64,000 nt of DNA, from contig NW_027096044.1 of the NCBI RefSeq assembly GCF_040115645.1, positions 124,001 through 188,000 on the forward strand, in the 5' to 3' direction. The DNA comes from Euwallacea fornicatus. Lineage: Eukaryota; Arthropoda; Insecta; Coleoptera; Curculionidae. Under the pieces are notes generated by a model. That model saw only the letters and a program-made list of their open reading frames with translations. It was not told the origin of the DNA and searched no databases. Numbering within the stretch: position 1 is the first letter of the stretch; the number at the start of each line of letters is the position of its first letter. Of the stretch, positions 48,183 through 62,242 are shown in pieces. The position numbers were made by a program, and so were the translations under genes.

Positions 48183-51100
48183 TTGAGTTTCCAAGAAAAA
48201 TAGTACTTTATGAGCTCAAACATTCAGTTTTTGTGATTTTTCACACTTTGAAGCTCGATAACTTCGGCAATTAAATTCCAAATTTCTTAAACAAAGATTC
48301 AAATGAACCATCTCGACGAGATCTTTAACATGACGTAACACATCATGATTGTATCATCTTGAGTTTCCAAGAAAAATAGTACTTTATGAGCTCAAACATA
48401 TAGTTTTTGTGATTATTCACACTTTGAAGCTCGATAACTTCGGCAATTAAATTCCAAATTTCTTAAACAAAGACTCAAATGAACCATCTCGATAAAATCT
48501 TTAACATGACGTAACACATCATGAATGTATCATCTTGAGTTTCCACGAAAAATAGTACTTTATGAGCTCAAACATACAGTTTTTGTGATTTTTCACACTT
48601 TGAAGCTCGATAACTTCGGCAATTAAATCCAAATTTCTTAAACAAAGACTCAAATGAACCATCTCTACGAGATCTTTAACATGACCTAACACATCATGAC
48701 TGTATCATCTTGAGTTTCCACGAAAAATAGTACTTTATGAGCTCCAACATACAGTTTTTGTGATTTTTCACACTTTGAAGCTCGATAACTTCGGTCAATG
48801 AAGACCAAATTTTTTAAACAAATACTCAAATGAACCATCTCGACGAGATCTTTAACATGACGTAACACATCATGATTGAATCATCTTGAGTTTCCAAGAA
48901 AAATAGTACTTTATGAGCTCAAACATACAGTTTTTGTGATTTTTCACACTTTGAAGCTCGATAACTTCGGCAATTAAATTCCAAATTTCTTAAACAAAGA
49001 CTCAAATGAACCATCTCTACGAGATCTTTAACATGACCTAACACATCATGACTGTATCATCTTGAGTTTCCACGAAAAATAGTACTTTATGAGCTCCAAC
49101 ATATAGTTTTTGTGATTATTCACACTTTGAAGCTCGATAACTTCGGCAATTAAATCCAAATTTCTTAAACAAAGACTCAAATGAACCATCTCGACGAGAT
49201 CTTTAACATGTCGTAACACATCATGATTGTATCATCTTGAGTTTCCAAGAAAAATAGTACTTTATGAGCTCAAACATACAGTTTTTGTGACTTTTCACAT
49301 TTTGAAGCTCGATAACTTCGGTCAATGAGGACCAAATTTCTTAAACAAAGACTCAAATGAACCATCTCGACGAGATCTTTAACATGACGTAACACATCAT
49401 GATTGTATCATCTTGAGTTTCCAAGAAAAATAGTACTTTATGAGCTCAAACATATAGTTTTTGTGATTATTCACACTTTGAAGCTCGATAACTTCGGCAA
49501 TTAAATTCCAAATTTCTTAAACAAAGACTCAAATGAACCATCTCGATAAAATCTTTAACATGACGTAACACATCATGAATGTATCATCTTGAGTTTCCAC
49601 GAAAAATAGTACTTTATGAGCTCAAACATACAGTTTTTGTGATTTTTCACACTTTCAAGCTCGATAACTTCGGCAATTAAATCCAAATTTCTTAAACAAA
49701 GACTCAAATGAACCATCTCGACGAGATCTTTAACATGACGTAACACATCATGACTGTATCATCTTGAGTTTCCACGAAAAATAGTACTTTATGAGCTCCA
49801 ACATACAGTTTTTGTGATTTTTCACACTTTGAAGCTCGATAACTTCGGTCAATGAAGACCAAATTTTTTAAACAAATACTCAAATGAACCATCTCGACGA
49901 GATCTTTAACATGACGTAACACATCATGATTGAATCATCTTGAGTTTCCAAGAAAAATAGTACTTTATGAGCTCAAACATACAGTTTTTGTGATTTTTCA
50001 CACTTTGAAGCTCGATAACTTCGGCAATTAAATTCCAAATTTCTTAAACAAAGACTCAAATGAACCATCTCTACGAGATCTTTAACATGACCTAACACAT
50101 CATGACTGTATCATCTTGAGTTTCCACGAAAAATAGTACTTTATGAGCTCCAACATACAGTTTTTGTGATTTTTCACACTTTGAAGCTCGATAACTTCGG
50201 TCAATGAAGACCAAATTTTTTAAACAATGACTCAAATGAACCATCTCTACGAGATCTTTAACATGACGTAACACATCATGATTGTATCATCTTGAGTTTC
50301 CAAGAAAAATAGTACTTTATGAGCTCAAACATACAGTTTTTGTGACTTTTCACATTTTGAAGCTCGATAACTTCGGTCAATGAGGACCAAATTTCTTAAA
50401 CAAAGACTCAAATGAACCATCTCGACGAGATCTTTAACATGACGTAACACATCATGATTGTATCATCTTGAGTTTCCAAGAAAAATAGTACTTTATGAGC
50501 TCAAACATTCAGTTTTTGTGAATATTCACAATTTGAAGCTCGATAACTTCGGCAATTAAATCCAAATTTCTTAAACAAAGACTCAAATGAACCATCTCTA
50601 CGAGATCTTTAGCATGACGTAACACATCATGACTGTATCATCTTGAGTTTCCACGAAAAATAGTACTTTATGAGCTCAAACATACAGTTTTTGTGATTAT
50701 TCACACTTTGAAGCTCGATAACTTCGGCAATTAAATTCCAAATTTCTTAAAAAAAGACTCAAATGAACCATCTCTACGAGATCTTTAACATGACGTAACA
50801 CATCATGACTGTATCATCTTGAGTTTCCACGAAAAATAGTACTTTATGAGCTCCAACATACAGTTTTTGTGATTTTTCACACTTTGAAGCTCGATAACTT
50901 CGGTCAATGAAGACCAAATTTTTTAAACAATGACTCAAATGAACCATCTCTACGAGATCTTTAACATGACGTAACACATCATGATTGTATCATCTTGAGT
51001 TTCCAAGAAAAATAGTACTTTATGAGCTCAAACATACAGTTTTTGTGATTATTCACACTTTGAAGCTCGATAACTTCGGCAATTAAATTCCAAATTTCTT

Positions 51101-54100
51101 AAACAAAGACTCAAATGAACCATCTCGATAAAATCTTTAACATGACGTAACACATCATGATTGTATCATCTTGAGTTTCCACGAAAAATAGTACTTTATG
51201 AGCTCAAACATACAGTTTTTGTGATTTTTCACACTTTGAAGCTCGATAACTTCGGCAATTAAATCCAAATTTCTTAAACAAAGACTCAAATGAACCATCT
51301 CGACGAGATCTTTAACATGACGTAACACATCATGACTGTATCATCTTGAGTTTCCAAGAAAAATAGTACTTTATGAGCCCAAACATACAGTTTTTGTGAT
51401 TTTTCACATTTTGAAGCTCGATAACTTCGGCAATTAAATTCCAAATTTCTTAAACAAAGACTCAAATGAACCATCTCTACGAGATCTTTAACATGACGTA
51501 ACACATCATGACTGTATCATCTTGAGTTTCCACGAAAAATAGTACTTTATGAGCTCAAACGTTCAGTTTTTGTGATTTTTCACACTTTGAAGCTCGATAA
51601 CTTCGGTCAATGAAGACCAAATTTTTTAAACAAAGACTCAAATGAACCATCTCGACGAGATCTTTAACATAACGTAACACATCATGATTGAATCATCTTG
51701 CGATTCCAAGAAAAATAGTACTTTATGAGCTCAAACATTCAGTTTTTGTGAATATTCACACTTTGAAGCTCGATAACTTCGGCAAATAAATTCCAAATTT
51801 CTTAAACAAAGACTCAAATGAACCATCTCGACGAGATCTTTAACATGACGTAACACATCATGATTGTATCATCTTGAGTTTCCAAGAAAAATAGTACTTT
51901 ATGAGCTCAAACATACAGTTTTTGTGAATATTCACACTTTGAAGCTCGATAACTTCGGCACTTAAATCCAAATTTCTTAAACAAAGACTCAAATGAACCA
52001 TCTCGACGAGATCTGTAACATGACGTAACACATCATGATTGTATCATCTTGAGTTTCCAAGAAAAATAGTACTTTATGAGCTCAAACATACAGTTTTTGT
52101 GATTTTTCACACTTTGAAGCTCGATAACTTCGGCAATTAAATTCCAAATTTCTTAAACAAAGACTCAAATGAACCATCTCTACGAGATCTTTAACATGAC
52201 CTAACACATCATGACTGTATCATCTTGAGTTTCCACGAAAAATAGTACTTTATGAGCTCCAACATACAGTTTTTGTGATTTTTCACACTTTGAAGCTCGA
52301 TAACTTCGGTCAATGAAGACCAAATTTTTTAAACAATGACTCAAATGAACCATCTCTACGAGATCTTTAACATGACGTAACACATCATGATTGTATCATC
52401 TTGAGTTTCCAAGAAAAATAGTACTTTATGAGCTCAAACATACAGTTTTTGTGACTTTTCACATTTTGAAGCTCGATAACTTCGGTCAATGAGGACCAAA
52501 TTTCTTAAACAAAGACTCAAATGAACCATCTCGACGAGATCTTTAACATGACGTAACACATCATGATTGTATCATCTTGAGTTTCCAAGAAAAATAGTAC
52601 TTTATGAGCTCAAACATACAGTTTTTGTGATTATTCACACTTTGAAGCTCGATAACTTCGGCAATTAAATTCCAAATTTCTTAAAAAAAGACTCAAATGA
52701 ACCATCTCTACGAGATCTTTAACATGACGTAACACATCATGACTGTATCATCTTGAGTTTCCACGAAAAATAGTACTTTATGAGCTCCAACATACAGTTT
52801 TTGTGATTTTTCACACTTTGAAGCTCGATAACTTCGGTCAATGAAGACCAAATTTTTTAAACAATGACTCAAATGAACCATCTCTACGAGATCTTTAACA
52901 TGACGTAACACATCATGATTGTATCATCTTGAGTTTCCAAGAAAAATAGTACTTTATGAGCTCAAACATACAGTTTTTGTGATTATTCACACTTTGAAGC
53001 TCGATAACTTCGGCAATTAAATTCCAAATTTCTTAAACAAAGACTCAAATGAACCATCTCGATAAAATCTTTAACATGACGTAACACATCATGATTGTAT
53101 CATCTTGAGTTTCCACGAAAAATAGTACTTTATGAGCTCAAACATACAGTTTTTGTGATTTTTCACACTTTGAAGCTCGATAACTTCGGCAATTAAATCC
53201 AAATTTCTTAAACAAAGACTCAAATGAACCATCTCGACGAGATCTTTAACATGACGTAACACATCATGACTGTATCATCTTGAGTTTCCAAGAAAAATAG
53301 TACTTTATGAGCTCAAACATTCAGTTTTTGTGATTTTTCACACTTTGAAGCTCGATAACTTCGGCAATTAAATTCCAAATTTCTTAAACAAAGATTCAAA
53401 TGAACCATCTCGACGAGATCTTTAACATGACGTAACACATCATGATTGTATCATCTTGAGTTTCCAAGAAAAATAGTACTTTATGAGCTCAAACATATAG
53501 TTTTTGTGATTATTCACACTTTGAAGCTCGATAACTTCGGCAATTAAATTCCAAATTTCTTAAACAAAGACTCAAATGAACCATCTCGATAAAATCTTTA
53601 ACATGACGTAACACATCATGAATGTATCATCTTGAGTTTCCACGAAAAATAGTACTTTATGAGCTCAAACATATAGTTTTTGTGATTATTCACACTTTGA
53701 AGCTCGATAACTTCGGCAATTAAATTCCAAATTTCTTAAACAAAGATTCAAATGAACCATCTCGACGAGATCTTTAACATGACGTAACACATCATGATTG
53801 TATCATCTTGAGTTTCCAAGAAAAATAGTACTTTATGAGCTCAAACATATAGTTTTTGTGATTATTCACACTTTGAAGCTCGATAACTTCGGCAATTAAA
53901 TTCCAAATTTCTTAAACAAAGACTCAAATGAACCATCTCGATAAAATCTTTAACATGACGTAACACATCATGAATGTATCATCTTGAGTTTCCACGAAAA
54001 ATAGTACTTTATGAGCTCAAACATATAGTTTTTGTGATTATTCACACTTTGAAGCTCGATAACTTCGGCAATTAAATTCCAAATTTCTTAAACAAAGACT

Positions 54101-54159
54101 CAAATGAACCATCTCGATAAAATCTTTAACATGACGTAACACATCATGATTGTATCATC
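48183..54159 (+). repeat. Zone D higher-order repeat, copy D1 (34 monomers, 5,977 bp)
   Basis: The unit begins at an ATTCAG monomer with AAAGATTC, and the same monomer restarts at 54160. It contains CAAATAC monomers (48710, 49764), a CCAAC/ATATAG hybrid (49062), a 16-bp palindrome monomer (50468), a TTAAAAAAAG monomer (50643, 52577), the GAGCCC monomer (51346), the GTTCAG/GCGATTCC pair (51522) and a CTGTAAC monomer (51874). The end (53280-54159) carries short local repeats of AAAGATTC and CTCGATAAA monomers. Confidence 0.9.
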
Positions 54160-57100
54160 TTGAGTTTCCAAGAAAAATAGTACTTTATGAGCTCAAACAT
54201 TCAGTTTTTGTGATTTTTCACACTTTGAAGCTCGATAACTTCGGCAATTAAATTCCAAATTTCTTAAACAAAGATTCAAATGAACCATCTCGACGAGATC
54301 TTTAACATGACGTAACACATCATGATTGTATCATCTTGAGTTTCCAAGAAAAATAGTACTTTATGAGCTCAAACATATAGTTTTTGTGATTATTCACACT
54401 TTGAAGCTCGATAACTTCGGCAATTAAATTCCAAATTTCTTAAACAAAGACTCAAATGAACCATCTCGATAAAATCTTTAACATGACGTAACACATCATG
54501 AATGTATCATCTTGAGTTTCCACGAAAAATAGTACTTTATGAGCTCAAACATACAGTTTTTGTGATTTTTCACACTTTGAAGCTCGATAACTTCGGCAAT
54601 TAAATCCAAATTTCTTAAACAAAGACTCAAATGAACCATCTCTACGAGATCTTTAACATGACCTAACACATCATGACTGTATCATCTTGAGTTTCCACGA
54701 AAAATAGTACTTTATGAGCTCCAACATACAGTTTTTGTGATTTTTCACACTTTGAAGCTCGATAACTTCGGTCAATGAAGACCAAATTTTTTAAACAAAT
54801 ACTCAAATGAACCATCTCGACGAGATCTTTAACATGACGTAACACATCATGATTGAATCATCTTGAGTTTCCAAGAAAAATAGTACTTTATGAGCTCAAA
54901 CATACAGTTTTTGTGATTTTTCACACTTTGAAGCTCGATAACTTCGGCAATTAAATTCCAAATTTCTTAAACAAAGACTCAAATGAACCATCTCTACGAG
55001 ATCTTTAACATGACCTAACACATCATGACTGTATCATCTTGAGTTTCCACGAAAAATAGTACTTTATGAGCTCCAACATATAGTTTTTGTGATTATTCAC
55101 ACTTTGAAGCTCGATAACTTCGGCAATTAAATCCAAATTTCTTAAACAAAGACTCAAATGAACCATCTCGACGAGATCTTTAACATGTCGTAACACATCA
55201 TGATTGTATCATCTTGAGTTTCCAAGAAAAATAGTACTTTATGAGCTCAAACATACAGTTTTTGTGACTTTTCACATTTTGAAGCTCGATAACTTCGGTC
55301 AATGAGGACCAAATTTCTTAAACAAAGACTCAAATGAACCATCTCGACGAGATCTTTAACATGACGTAACACATCATGATTGTATCATCTTGAGTTTCCA
55401 AGAAAAATAGTACTTTATGAGCTCAAACATATAGTTTTTGTGATTATTCACACTTTGAAGCTCGATAACTTCGGCAATTAAATTCCAAATTTCTTAAACA
55501 AAGACTCAAATGAACCATCTCGATAAAATCTTTAACATGACGTAACACATCATGAATGTATCATCTTGAGTTTCCACGAAAAATAGTACTTTATGAGCTC
55601 AAACATACAGTTTTTGTGATTTTTCACACTTTGAAGCTCGATAACTTCGGCAATTAAATCCAAATTTCTTAAACAAAGACTCAAATGAACCATCTCGACG
55701 AGATCTTTAACATGACGTAACACATCATGACTGTATCATCTTGAGTTTCCACGAAAAATAGTACTTTATGAGCTCCAACATACAGTTTTTGTGATTTTTC
55801 ACACTTTGAAGCTCGATAACTTCGGTCAATGAAGACCAAATTTTTTAAACAAATACTCAAATGAACCATCTCGACGAGATCTTTAACATGACGTAACACA
55901 TCATGATTGAATCATCTTGAGTTTCCAAGAAAAATAGTACTTTATGAGCTCAAACATACAGTTTTTGTGATTTTTCACACTTTGAAGCTCGATAACTTCG
56001 GCAATTAAATTCCAAATTTCTTAAACAAAGACTCAAATGAACCATCTCTACGAGATCTTTAACATGACCTAACACATCATGACTGTATCATCTTGAGTTT
56101 CCACGAAAAATAGTACTTTATGAGCTCCAACATACAGTTTTTGTGATTTTTCACACTTTGAAGCTCGATAACTTCGGTCAATGAAGACCAAATTTTTTAA
56201 ACAATGACTCAAATGAACCATCTCTACGAGATCTTTAACATGACGTAACACATCATGATTGTATCATCTTGAGTTTCCAAGAAAAATAGTACTTTATGAG
56301 CTCAAACATACAGTTTTTGTGACTTTTCACATTTTGAAGCTCGATAACTTCGGTCAATGAGGACCAAATTTCTTAAACAAAGACTCAAATGAACCATCTC
56401 GACGAGATCTTTAACATGACGTAACACATCATGATTGTATCATCTTGAGTTTCCAAGAAAAATAGTACTTTATGAGCTCAAACATTCAGTTTTTGTGAAT
56501 ATTCACAATTTGAAGCTCGATAACTTCGGCAATTAAATCCAAATTTCTTAAACAAAGACTCAAATGAACCATCTCTACGAGATCTTTAGCATGACGTAAC
56601 ACATCATGACTGTATCATCTTGAGTTTCCACGAAAAATAGTACTTTATGAGCTCAAACATACAGTTTTTGTGATTATTCACACTTTGAAGCTCGATAACT
56701 TCGGCAATTAAATTCCAAATTTCTTAAAAAAAGACTCAAATGAACCATCTCTACGAGATCTTTAACATGACGTAACACATCATGACTGTATCATCTTGAG
56801 TTTCCACGAAAAATAGTACTTTATGAGCTCCAACATACAGTTTTTGTGATTTTTCACACTTTGAAGCTCGATAACTTCGGTCAATGAAGACCAAATTTTT
56901 TAAACAATGACTCAAATGAACCATCTCTACGAGATCTTTAACATGACGTAACACATCATGATTGTATCATCTTGAGTTTCCAAGAAAAATAGTACTTTAT
57001 GAGCTCAAACATACAGTTTTTGTGATTATTCACACTTTGAAGCTCGATAACTTCGGCAATTAAATTCCAAATTTCTTAAACAAAGACTCAAATGAACCAT

Positions 57101-58553
57101 CTCGATAAAATCTTTAACATGACGTAACACATCATGATTGTATCATCTTGAGTTTCCACGAAAAATAGTACTTTATGAGCTCAAACATACAGTTTTTGTG
57201 ATTTTTCACACTTTGAAGCTCGATAACTTCGGCAATTAAATCCAAATTTCTTAAACAAAGACTCAAATGAACCATCTCGACGAGATCTTTAACATGACGT
57301 AACACATCATGACTGTATCATCTTGAGTTTCCAAGAAAAATAGTACTTTATGAGCCCAAACATACAGTTTTTGTGATTTTTCACATTTTGAAGCTCGATA
57401 ACTTCGGCAATTAAATTCCAAATTTCTTAAACAAAGACTCAAATGAACCATCTCTACGAGATCTTTAACATGACGTAACACATCATGACTGTATCATCTT
57501 GAGTTTCCACGAAAAATAGTACTTTATGAGCTCAAACGTTCAGTTTTTGTGATTTTTCACACTTTGAAGCTCGATAACTTCGGTCAATGAAGACCAAATT
57601 TTTTAAACAAAGACTCAAATGAACCATCTCGACGAGATCTTTAACATTACGTAACACATCATGATTGAATCATCTTGCGATTCCAAGAAAAATAGTACTT
57701 TATGAGCTCAAACATTCAGTTTTTGTGAATATTCACACTTTGAAGCTCGATAACTTCGGCAAATAAATTCCAAATTTCTTAAACAAAGACTCAAATGAAC
57801 CATCTCGACGAGATCTTTAACATGACGTAACACATCATGATTGTATCATCTTGAGTTTCCAAGAAAAATAGTACTTTATGAGCTCAAACATACAGTTTTT
57901 GTGAATATTCACACTTTGAAGCTCGATAACTTCGGCACTTAAATCCAAATTTCTTAAACAAAGACTCAAATGAACCATCTCGACGAGATCTGTAACATGA
58001 CGTAACACATCATGATTGTATCATCTTGAGTTTCCAAGAAAAATAGTACTTTATGAGCTCAAACATACAGTTTTTGTGAATATTCACACTTTGAAGCTCG
58101 ATAACTTCGGCAATTAAATTCCAAATTTCTTAAACAAAGACTCAAATGAACCATCTCTACGAGATCTTTAACATGACCTAACACATCATGACTGTATCAT
58201 CTTGAGTTTCCACGAAAAATAGTACTTTATGAGCTCCAACATACAGTTTTTGTGATTTTTCACACTTTGAAGCTCGATAACTTCGGTCAATGAAGACCAA
58301 ATTTTTTAAACAATGACTCAAATGAACCATCTCTACGAGATCTTTAACATGACGTAACACATCATGATTGTATCATCTTGAGTTTCCAAGAAAAATAGTA
58401 CTTTATGAGCTCAAACATACAGTTTTTGTGACTTTTCACATTTTGAAGCTCGATAACTTCGGTCAATGAGGACCAAATTTCTTAAACAAAGACTCAAATG
58501 AACCATCTCGACGAGATCTTTAACATGACGTAACACATCATGATTGTATCATC
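54160..58553 (+). repeat. Higher-order repeat copy D2 (first 25 monomers)
   Basis: This matches 48183-52576 at a distance of 5,977 bp. Two differences I noted are CATTACG at about 57643 where D1 has CATAACG, and GAATATT at about 58080 where D1 has GATTTTT. Homology fades inside the next monomer (52577 versus 58554), where D1 has AAAAAAAG and CTCTACGAG but this copy has AAACAAAG, CTCGACGAG and CATTACG. Confidence 0.92.
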
Positions 58554-59607
58554 TTGAGTTTCCAAGAAAAATAGTACTTTATGAGCTCAAACATACAGTT
58601 TTTGTGATTATTCACACTTTGAAGCTCGATAACTTCGGCAATTAAATTCCAAATTTCTTAAACAAAGACTCAAATGAACCATCTCGACGAGATCTTTAAC
58701 ATTACGTAACACATCATGATTGAATCATCTTGAGATTCCAAGACAAATAGTACTTTATGAGCTCAAACATTCAGTTTTTGTGAATATTCACAATTTGAAG
58801 CTCGATAACTTCGGCAATTAAATCCAAATTTCTTAAACAAAGACTCAAATGAACCATCTCTACGAGATCTTTAGCATGACGTAACACATCATGACTGTAT
58901 CATCTTGAGTTTCCACGAAAAATAGTACTTTATGAGCTCAAACATACAGTTTTTGTGATTATTCACACTTTGAAGCTCGATAACTTCGGCAATTAAATTC
59001 CAAATTTCTTAAAAAAAGACTCAAATGAACCATCTCTACGAGATCTTTAACATGACGTAACACATCATGACTGTATCATCTTGAGTTTCCACGAAAAATA
59101 GTACTTTATGAGCTCCAACATACAGTTTTTGTGATTTTTCACACTTTGAAGCTCGATAACTTCGGTCAATGAAGACCAAATTTTTTAAACAATGACTCAA
59201 ATGAACCATCTCTACGAGATCTTTAACATGACGTAACACATCATGATTGTATCATCTTGAGTTTCCAAGAAAAATAGTACTTTATGAGCTCAAACATACA
59301 GTTTTTGTGATTATTCACACTTTGAAGCTCGATAACTTCGGCAATTAAATTCCAAATTTCTTAAACAAAGACTCAAATGAACCATCTCGATAAAATCTTT
59401 AACATGACGTAACACATCATGATTGTATCATCTTGAGTTTCCACGAAAAATAGTACTTTATGAGCTCAAACATACAGTTTTTGTGATTTTTCACACTTTG
59501 AAGCTCGATAACTTCGGCAATTAAATCCAAATTTCTTAAACAAAGACTCAAATGAACCATCTCGACGAGATCTTTAACATGACGTAACACATCATGACTG
59601 TATCATC
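58554..59607 (+). repeat. Six-monomer junction segment after D2
   Basis: The GATTCCAAGAC palindrome monomer at 58730 is of the zone A type (1409) and lies about 45 kb from the last such copy at 13369. It is followed by the TTAAAAAAAG, CCAAC/CAATGAC, CTCGATAAA and AAATCC monomers also seen at 50643-51345. Confidence 0.82.
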
Positions 59608-61715
59608 TTGAGTTTCCAAGAAAAATAGTACTTTATGAGCCCAAACATACAGTTTTTGTGATTTTTCACATTTTGAAACTCGATAACTTCGGCAATTAAA
59701 TTCCAAATTTCTTAAACAAAGACTCAAATGAACCATCTCTACGAGATCTTTAACATGACCTAACACATCATGACTGTATCATCTTGAGTTTCCACGAAAA
59801 ATAGTACTTTATGAGCTCCAACATACAGTTTTTGTGATTTTTCACACTTTGAAGCTCGATAACTTCGGTCAATGAAGACCAAATTTTTTAAACAAAGACT
59901 CAAATGAACCATCTCGACGAGATCTTTAACATTACGTAACACATCATGATTGAATCATCTTGCGATTCCAAGAAAAATAGTACTTTATGAGCTCAAACAT
60001 TCAGTTTTTGTGAATATTCACACTTTGAAGCTCGATAACTTCGGCAAATAAATTCCAAATTTCTTAAACAAAGACTCAAATGAACCATCTCGACGAGATC
60101 TTTAACATGACGTAACACATCATGATTGTATCATCTTGAGTTTCCAAGAAAAATAGTACTTTATGAGCTCAAACATACAGTTTTTGTGAATATTCACACT
60201 TTGAAGCTCGATAACTTCGGCACTTAAATCCAAATTTCTTAAACAAAGACTCAAATGAACCATCTCGACGAGATCTGTAACATGACGTAACACACCATGA
60301 CTGTATCATCTTGAGTTTCCCCGAAAAAAAGTACTTTATGAGCTCAAACATACAGTTTTTGTGATTTTTCACACTTTGAAGCTCGATAACTTCGGTCAAT
60401 GAAGACCAAATTTTTTAAACAAATACTCAAATGAACCATCTCGACGAGATCTTTAACATGACGTAACACATCATGATTGTATCATCTTGAGTTTCCAAGA
60501 AAAATAGTACTTTATGAGCTCAAACATACAGTTTTTGTGAATATTCACACTTTGAAGCTCGATAACTTCGGCAATTAAATCCAAATTTCTTAAACAAAGA
60601 CTCAAATGAACCATCTCGACGAGATCTTTAACATGACGTAACACATCATGACTGTATCATCTTGAGTTTCCAAGAAAAATAGTACTTTATGAGCCCAAAC
60701 ATACAGTTTTTGTGATTTTTCACATTTTGAAACTCGATAACTTCGGCAATTAAATTCCAAATTTCTTAAACAAAGACTCAAATGAACCATCTCTACGAGA
60801 TCTTTAACATGACGTAACACATCATGACTGTATCATCTTGAGTTTCCACGAAAAATAGTACTTTATGAGCTCAAACGTTCAGTTTTTGTGATTTTTCACA
60901 CTTTGAAGCTCGATAACTTCGGTCAATGAAGACCAAATTTTTTAAACAAAGACTCAAATGAACCATCTCGACGAGATCTTTAACATTACGTAACACATCA
61001 TGATTGAATCATCTTGCGATTCCAAGAAAAATAGTACTTTATGAGCTCAAACATTCAGTTTTTGTGAATATTCACACTTTGAAGCTCGATAACTTCGGCA
61101 AATAAATTCCAAATTTCTTAAACAAAGACTCAAATGAACCATCTCGACGAGATCTTTAACATGACGTAACACATCATGATTGTATCATCTTGAGTTTCCA
61201 AGAAAAATAGTACTTTATGAGCTCAAACATACAGTTTTTGTGAATATTCACACTTTGAAGCTCGATAACTTCGGCACTTAAATCCAAATTTCTTAAACAA
61301 AGACTCAAATGAACCATCTCGACGAGATCTGTAACATGACGTAACACACCATGACTGTATCATCTTGAGTTTCCCCGAAAAAAAGTACTTTATGAGCTCA
61401 AACATACAGTTTTTGTGATTTTTCACACTTTGAAGCTCGATAACTTCGGTCAATGAAGACCAAATTTTTTAAACAAATACTCAAATGAACCATCTCGACG
61501 AGATCTTTAACATGACGTAACACATCATGATTGTATCATCTTGAGTTTCCAAGAAAAATAGTACTTTATGAGCTCAAACATACAGTTTTTGTGAATATTC
61601 ACACTTTGAAGCTCGATAACTTCGGCAATTAAATCCAAATTTCTTAAACAAAGACTCAAATGAACCATCTCGACGAGATCTTTAACATGACCTAACACAT
61701 CATGACTGTATCATC
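59608..61715 (+). repeat. Tandem 6-monomer repeat (1,054 bp per unit)
   Basis: Units 59608-60661 and 60662-61715 share GAGCCC with GAAACTCG, a GTCAATGAAG/CATTACG monomer, GCGATTCC, CTGTAAC with ACACCATG, CCCCGAAAAAAAG, and GAATATT/AAATCC monomers. They differ in the second monomer (CCAAC at 59784, GTTCAG at 60838) and in GACCTAAC versus GACGTAAC at the end of the first. Confidence 0.9.
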
Positions 61716-62242
61716 TTGAGTTTCCACGAAAAATAGTACTTTATGAGCTCCAACATACAGTTTTTGTGATTTTTCACACTTTGAAGCTCGATAACTTCGG
61801 TCAATGAAGACCAAATTTTTTAAACAAATACTCAAATGAACCATCTCGACGAGATCTTTAACATGACGTAACACATCATGAATGTATCATCTTGAGTTTC
61901 CACGAAAAATAGTACTTTTTGAGCTCAAACATACAGTTTTTGTGATTTTTCACACTTTGAAGCTCGATAACTTCGGCAATTAAATCCAAATTTCTTAAAC
62001 AAAGACTCAAATGAACCATCTCTACGAGATCTTTAACATGACCTAACACATCATGACTGTATCATCTTGAGTTTCCACGAAAAATAGTACTTTATGAGCT
62101 CCAACATACAGTTTTTGTGATTTTTCACACTTTGAAGCTCGATAACTTCGGTCAATGAAGACCAAATTTTTTAAACAAATACTCAAATGAACCATCTCGA
62201 CGAGATCTTTAACATGACGTAACACATCATGATTGAATCATC
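61716..62242 (+). repeat. Three linker monomers with CAAATAC and ACTTTTTGAG marks
   Basis: CCAAC/CAAATAC monomers at 61716 and 62067 flank one with ACTTTTTGAG (61892, AAATCC, 175 bp). The first ends GAATG, a mark otherwise linked to the CTCGATAAA type, so it is probably a recombinant. Confidence 0.8.
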
